This document shows, piece by piece, positions 58,701 to 64,000 of a stretch of DNA of 64,000 nucleotides (position 1 is its first letter; each line of letters begins with the position of its first letter). Origin of the DNA: Epiperipatus broadwayi (lineage: Eukaryota > Onychophora > Udeonychophora > Euonychophora > Peripatidae). The DNA lies in contig JAQFVV010000274.1 of NCBI GenBank assembly GCA_028023455.1, forward strand, positions 1,113,350 through 1,177,349. Direction: 5' to 3'. The position numbers and the translations under genes are program-made. The notes below the pieces were generated by a model, which saw nothing but the letters and a program-made list of their open reading frames with translations, ran no database searches and was not told the DNA's origin.

Positions 58701-60840
58701 GTGGCTTGGAAGTACTTGGTGAACAGGAAACCAAGATGATGTTTTAAGAAATAGGATGTTATAATGAGGTTGAATAATACTTAGTCTTTATGTAGATATC
58801 AGCATAGTTAACAAAGCCCTATGACTGGTACACATTTTATTTGGACAGTTTTATATTTCTTTAAATATTTGAGGTTCTAATAAAGCTGAAGAAATAGCTT
58901 TAACATCGTTTATGTAGTAGAGGATATTAGACAGGTAAATGTCATACCTCTTTCGTGTTAATACACTGTGCCATGATTTTGAGATATATTATGAGTGATA
59001 CTCTAGCTTTCTTCCTTAAATCCTATGCATCTATTTCACTATCTTTATTTCATGTAACTGCATTGTTTGGTAAGATATTTTGAAAAGAAATGGTAAATAA
59101 TTTAGAGCTTAAGTTATGCTATTGTTTTTGTATAAGATTGGTTTATTTGCTTATAAGGAACAGAATTTTATAACTTGAAATTGAAGGTTCAATGAATCCT
59201 AAAGGAAAGGAAAGAATCATAGAATATATTTTGAATTTTATTTCGAAAGTGAAATATAAATTTTTAAAATGGAGTATCTAAACAAAGATATTTTTCTTTA
59301 AAATGTTAATTATTTTTGAATGCTTTATTATTATTTTTTGGAGAAAAATAAGTATTGCATATTTTTAAAATACAATAAATGTAGGGAATATGCATAGTAT
59401 GTTTTTTGTTCATTGAATAACAGGAATATATTGATTATCACACTTATATCATACTAAAGTAAGGCTAAATAAGAATATATTATGATTAGTAAACATCGTG
59501 TGATATATGATATTCACTAAAATCTAGTAATGATTTTTGGATAAATATTTTGTGTAACATCTTTGACTTTGCAAGATGAAAATTTGTTTAATTTTTTTTA
59601 AGAAATCCATACTCATTATAAAGTTAATTTTGTTTTTTCTGTAGAATGTTTTCATATGAATATTTTAAAAATAAGATAGTTTAATAATATTAAGGATAAA
59701 ATATTTTGCTAATAAAATAAGTAAATATATTTGTAATAAGTTAACCATAACGAGAAACCAAATGGTAACATTTTATTTTGTCTTAAGTCTAAATAAAGAT
59801 ATAACTAAACTATAAATTATTTTTATATAACTTAGTAGATAAATATGTAAGAATAAAATAAGGCTATCCATTGTAAATAGTGTACATAAATTGTTTATTT
59901 TATTTTGTTGTTATTAATAAACTTTGTTAAAATTTGTTTTTCAAAATTTTTGTGTCTGGATTGTTCATTTCTCCACTTCACTGCATGAAATCACAATATA
60001 TTCATAATAATTAAAACAAATATATAATTTTGCACAAAAAGATAAATAGAGAATTATATTTAAGAATTTAAATATTTTATTGGTATTCTTTTAATTAAAT
60101 AATTATAATTTTATATTATTTTATTGGTCATAAATAAGCTATCACAATAGTATATTAAATTTATATGCTAGCAGTTGCCACACACCCTTTGTTTATCAGA
60201 TTATCATATGCTACCACATATTTATTATTACATTACATGAAGATATAAGATCATATTATATTATTTTATTTTATTATGATAATAAAAATATAGTGAAAAA
60301 AAAAGATATACAGAATTAGTGAAACGATGAAGAATATTATTATTATTTATTATTATTAGTTTCAGTGTAGTAGATTATGACATAAAATTCCCTTCTCATA
60401 TTTTACTACTGTAATTTTAAATTAACTTAGAATAAATTTATGAACCTGAGATTTTATTTGAGCTAGATTATTACAAATAGGAGATTAAGATTTAATTATT
60501 AGTTTAATCTTAGTGAGTAGAAGTTATTAAAGTCGTAAGAATACTATGAGTTAGTTATTTGAAATAGTAATAAAGGGGGGATAGTGTTCTTACACCATTG
60601 AGGTAGTATCCTGTAGGATATTGGCTCAATGTAATCTATCTTGTCAACTGTATTTTCACTTCAAGTCTCATGAAAATATTAAATATTTATTTAATTTATT
60701 TTTATAAACTGAACCTTATTCGTATTTTAAATTTGAGCTAGTGAAACATTTTATTTTATTAACTGAGCTAGAACCTGTTTTATTTTATATCGTATATTAT
60801 TCTGAAGTGAAGATGCACAAAGGCTAGGTTAGAAAATATA
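55779..60840 (+). repeat. Long non-coding repeat, copy D
   Basis: Collinear with copy C at 18.15-22.5 kb (anchors listed there) and starting immediately at the right edge of the Gypsy-type 3' LTR. It has a CCAAT-like and TATA-like pair (aaccaatagg, aggtataaatacc, 56795-56830), a later block with gtaaatagtgtacataaatt, then aataaact (59870-59930), possibly a poly(A) region. No coding frame is convincing; the open stretch 57085-57324 lacks recognisable features. Copy D is about 0.7 kb longer than C through many indels, so the two are old. Confidence 0.7.
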
Positions 60841-61374
60841 TATTTTAAAATTGAATATTAATTTATAGTCAAATGCTTTGGGATAGCCTGAGATCAAGTT
60901 AGGTGGCCATGTGTGAAAATAAAACTGATTTTATTTTATTTTTTATCTGTAATAAATGAAATGTATTTAAACAATAGGCAGTTAAAAATCTCAGCGTTTT
61001 AGGAGATCTACGCATGAACTGTATAATAACAGAAACTTTTTACAAATCATTCTTCTTGTCAATAATATTCCAGCTATAACAATATTAAGCAGTTAAAGTA
61101 AAATTTCAAACGCTAAAATGGAGTTTTGTTTTTTCTTTTATTTGAATCATAAAATTTTTTAAAGTCAAATACTGTAACTTAAATTTTGGCAAATTCAGAA
61201 GAAAGAAAATGAGAAGTAAAAAGAAAGAATAATTTATAAATTTTGAAATAGTTAAATCATGTTTTGAAAGTTGTAGTGATTTTTAATATGTTAAATCTTT
61301 TCAAAAAGAAAAACGAAAATTAAGTCTGCTGAAAATAGGAAGAAAAAAAAAGAAATAATTCTTTTAATACATAT
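60841..61374. other. AT-rich stretch, nothing recognised
   Basis: Lies between copy D and the next TG...CA element. A-rich runs near 61220-61360; no gene seen. Confidence 0.5.
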
Positions 61375-61378
61375 ATAC

Positions 61379-63393
61379 TGTAACGGAATAGCGTTACATG
61401 GGATTTGAACCCAGGCATATGATGTTAGATTAAATATATATGCAATTGACAAAATGAATGACAGGTACAAAACTTTAAAAAAAAAAAGGTCTTGCTTTAA
61501 TAATGAACGAGAAACACCCGTTTCTAAAGCATGATCGCAGCTATATAAGAGTACCTGTCAAATTTATTGAAATAAGAGTAAAAGAGTTTTTTTTGTTATT
61601 TTGTTGTTTTTGAGAATAAATATGTAATCATTAGTTGTAAGTTTGTTTTTTTTTTGTTTTTTTTTTTAAAAAAGAAAGATGAATGATTGAACACAGGTTT
61701 GACATTTTATTAAGTCATTTAAATCATGTTTGAACAAAAAGAGAAAATGAATTGATTAATTTGCAACATGTTCTGAAATTCCAAGCAATCTAAAATTATT
61801 TTCAATGGGGGTAATTAGTAAATGTAAAGTTAGTAAAATTGAAACAATAAGCCGGATATATGTCGGTAAGGTCTAGATAAAATAAGCCAAATTTAGAAAC
61901 AGAAGTGAGAAAAAGTGTACACTGCCATTGTACAACTCAGACTTCTGTCTCCAGCTAAACAATGCCCAAGAAAATGGCCAAATTGAGTTAAATTCCAAAG
62001 TGGTGCAAACGATCCCAGAAATCGCTGAATTAAGTTAATACTCGATGGATCTATTGGATGAAGGGACTCACAGGTGCATGGGAGTGATTGGATGAAAAAA
62101 ATTCAAGGTGTGAGGGCGGGAGAAGAGAGAAATTACAAGGGGAATTACGAAAAGAAAAGGAATTAGCAGAATCACCGACGTGCTTGGAATAATTAAGTTG
62201 CTGATTTTGTAAAGAAAGTTTTCTTTTTACCAGTAGAAATAAAATCTAACTTTCGTATAATAATATAACGGAGATGCGTTGCTGAACCTAAAATTCGCGG
62301 CTTGACCGCCGGACCTCCACGCTCAGCTCAGCTGATTGCCCCTAGGATGCTCGTAACACCGGAGAAACTTCACCTAAGGACCACACACGCCTTTGAGACC
62401 TCGCAAATTGCCAGAATGCTTAGTTAATAAAGAAATCATAGCTCAGGATCCTTCATACAGGCTGTCTACGTTCCACAGGTAGCTATCTTTAAATTAATCG
62501 TACTCACTTATGCACCAGAGTAGATAAACTTTAAAGACAATAACTAGTGAAAAACATTTAGCTAAATGATAAAATTACTCGCGACCATAAATGAATGATT
62601 AAAGAACTTAACCAGAATAAGTTGTCTACAAATAAACATCCTTTAAATATATGTGCGAAGTCACATTTAATTCTATAGTTAATTTATCTCAGCTTGCCAG
62701 TCATATACCGGCATAAAATTGTTATTAAATAGATTAGAATAAACCATTTGTTTAATTAGTATTTTGTTATTGATTGATTGGAATTTCAACTCACATTTAT
62801 ATGATAGGGAATGAGTGCTGGAGTGATCCGATTTGTTTTTTGTTATGAATGAATGCATTTGATATTTTTGGTGTTGGGATTTGATTAAACTTATGTTTAT
62901 ATTACTATACCTTTCTTAGATTAATATTAAGCTTTGATTGATTTGTTCTGTGGGATATAGGGCGGGCCCTAATACGATAAGTCTGATTGATCGCGATTGA
63001 AAGGTCACATATGCGATATAATTTGAAAGGTGATATTGGCTGTGTTTGTTTCTTGCTTCCGACTGGAGTGATGCACGGGCATGTTTTGTGATATAGGTGA
63101 GTGAGCTTATGCACATACGTGGCGGACTCTTGTAAAGTTCTGGCGCCTACTACTTGGATTCCATCCGAATTTACTTATAAATAAATAAAAGCGTACGTGT
63201 ATAGGTGTTTGAAATTATCTTCACCGAACATTATGTAACTCCCCAGACGCTAGAACACAGCAGATTCATAGGAGTGAATCACCAAACCAAAATACGAGAA
63301 TTTCACCGTAGGAATACGGCAAAAGCGTCCAGATATAAAGGACGTGACTTTAATGTGCTTTCGGCACGGAAACCGTCGAGTGGGGCGGTTACA
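61379..63393 (+). mobile_element. 2.0-kb TG...CA element (solo-LTR-like) with 4-bp target duplication
   Basis: Starts TGTAACGGAATAGCGTTACA (itself a 7-bp-arm hairpin) and ends GGGGCGGTTACA. Flanked by atac at 61375-61378 and 63394-63397. TGTAAC...GTTACA termini and a 4-bp duplication fit a solo LTR. The catgggatttgaacccagg block at 61397 resembles the same position of the 46881 element (gatttaacccag). A TATA-like ctatataagag lies at 61541. Two GC-richer zones (62270-62480, 62950-63400) stand out, but their open stretches on either strand match no family. Confidence 0.8.
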
Positions 63394-63397
63394 ATAC

Positions 63398-64000
63398 GTA
63401 AAGTGCTTCTATATTATATAACAAATTTATGATTACAGATAATTATTGAATTGTACTTTAAGATGAATATGGGATAAAGCAAAACATGCTATTGTACATC
63501 ATGTTATTTCCTAACAGTTGCATTAAACCTCTATTTATTTATTTTTTTACTTTATTGTAAAACACACTAGAGGATGCCTGCAGTCCAAAGTAAACAAGCA
63601 CTGGAATATTTAAAGGTGAATCAGTTAAGAATCAAGGTGTTTACCATACACAACTACAACAGACACTATTGTACCCATCTATCCTTTCCTAGGAAAATGA
63701 TTTGATGAATCAAACTGCTTTTGGAGAACAAAATGCCTAACTAACAAATACTACTTCTATTAGGATGATTTTTAATGAACTTTGTTCCAACTACAATTTT
63801 TAATCAAGAAATTAATATTGTAAATTTTTGTTTGATTTTTTTATTTTTATTATCTATATTGTATTTTCACACTCTGATGCTAGAAGCTTCATTTTTCAGA
63901 ATTAGCAAACAAAAAATGGGGGGATTATTCACTTAGATATTTTTCAATTTTTTATTGTAAATAAAATTTAGGTTAATCCACCTGCTTCACATCAGATTAT
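63398..64000. other. AT-rich stretch to the window end, nothing recognised
   Basis: No open frame, repeat boundary or motif that I can support. Confidence 0.5.

Noticed and set aside
61397-61415. tRNA B-box on the minus strand (gggttcaaatccc) as a tRNA or SINE
   Set aside because: No A-box or foldable acceptor/anticodon arms at the right spacing; the block is better explained as part of the LTR-like element start shared with 46881.
62905-63432. Open stretches on both strands near the end of the 61379 element
   Set aside because: Mutually overlapping, explained by locally higher GC content; no recognised motifs.
1-64000. CRISPR array, operons or prokaryotic defence system
   Set aside because: The repeats found are long tandem, inverted or LTR types without regular short repeat-spacer structure, and the coding content is eukaryotic retroelements and DNA transposons.

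Overview
The window is AT-rich (roughly three quarters A+T by eye), non-coding-dominated eukaryotic nuclear DNA. Everything recognisable fits an invertebrate animal genome: four or more Penelope-like elements (PLEs) with GIY-YIG nuclease remnants, an RTE-type LINE, a second older LINE, a Gypsy-type LTR element, long solo-LTR-like elements, and Merlin and Tigger (pogo) DNA transposons. There are no bacterial-style operons, and I recognise no rRNA or intact tRNA gene. I cannot name the species. Host coding sequence is nearly absent. The best candidate is one terminal exon of a multi-pass membrane protein on the minus strand (31243-31858), apparently carrying a frameshift.

Layout. 1-8.2 kb: a Penelope 3' end; a 345-bp tandem array with a large inverted arm; a second PLE split by a 1.35-kb insertion; a Tigger transposase relic. 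8.2-13.4 kb: a tandem duplication, a decayed LINE, and a minus-strand long-LTR copy inserted into that LINE. 14.0-18.4 kb: two different PLE relics (A and B) separated by a repeat cassette whose 123-bp ends are near-identical direct repeats. 18.15-22.5 kb: a long non-coding repeat (copy C) with a TATA-like core. 22.9-25.2 kb: a Merlin transposon with both terminal inverted repeats. 25.2-37.1 kb: mostly unassigned AT-rich DNA with small tandem repeats, a foldback, PLE 3'-end/hammerhead-like scars, a tRNA-like relic and possible host exons.

37.1-55.8 kb is one nested stack. A Gypsy-type element has about 2.9-kb LTRs and a primer-binding site. It keeps gag, protease and the integrase tail, but reverse transcriptase, RNase H and most of integrase are gone. 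Its 3' LTR contains (i) a 2.15-kb TG...CA element with a 4-bp target duplication and (ii) a 4.1-kb insert with a 13-bp duplication. That insert is a short PLE-like unit with an inverted tail, itself interrupted by a nearly intact 3.5-kb RTE LINE with an 18-bp duplication. 55.8-60.8 kb is a second diverged copy (D) of the 18.15-22.5 kb repeat. 61.4-63.4 kb is another long TG...CA element with a 4-bp duplication.

The coding genes belong to selfish elements and do not form a shared pathway. The relationships between them are insertion order and decay. The RTE LINE is the youngest coding element: one frameshift and one nonsense codon near its 3' end are the only lesions I can see.
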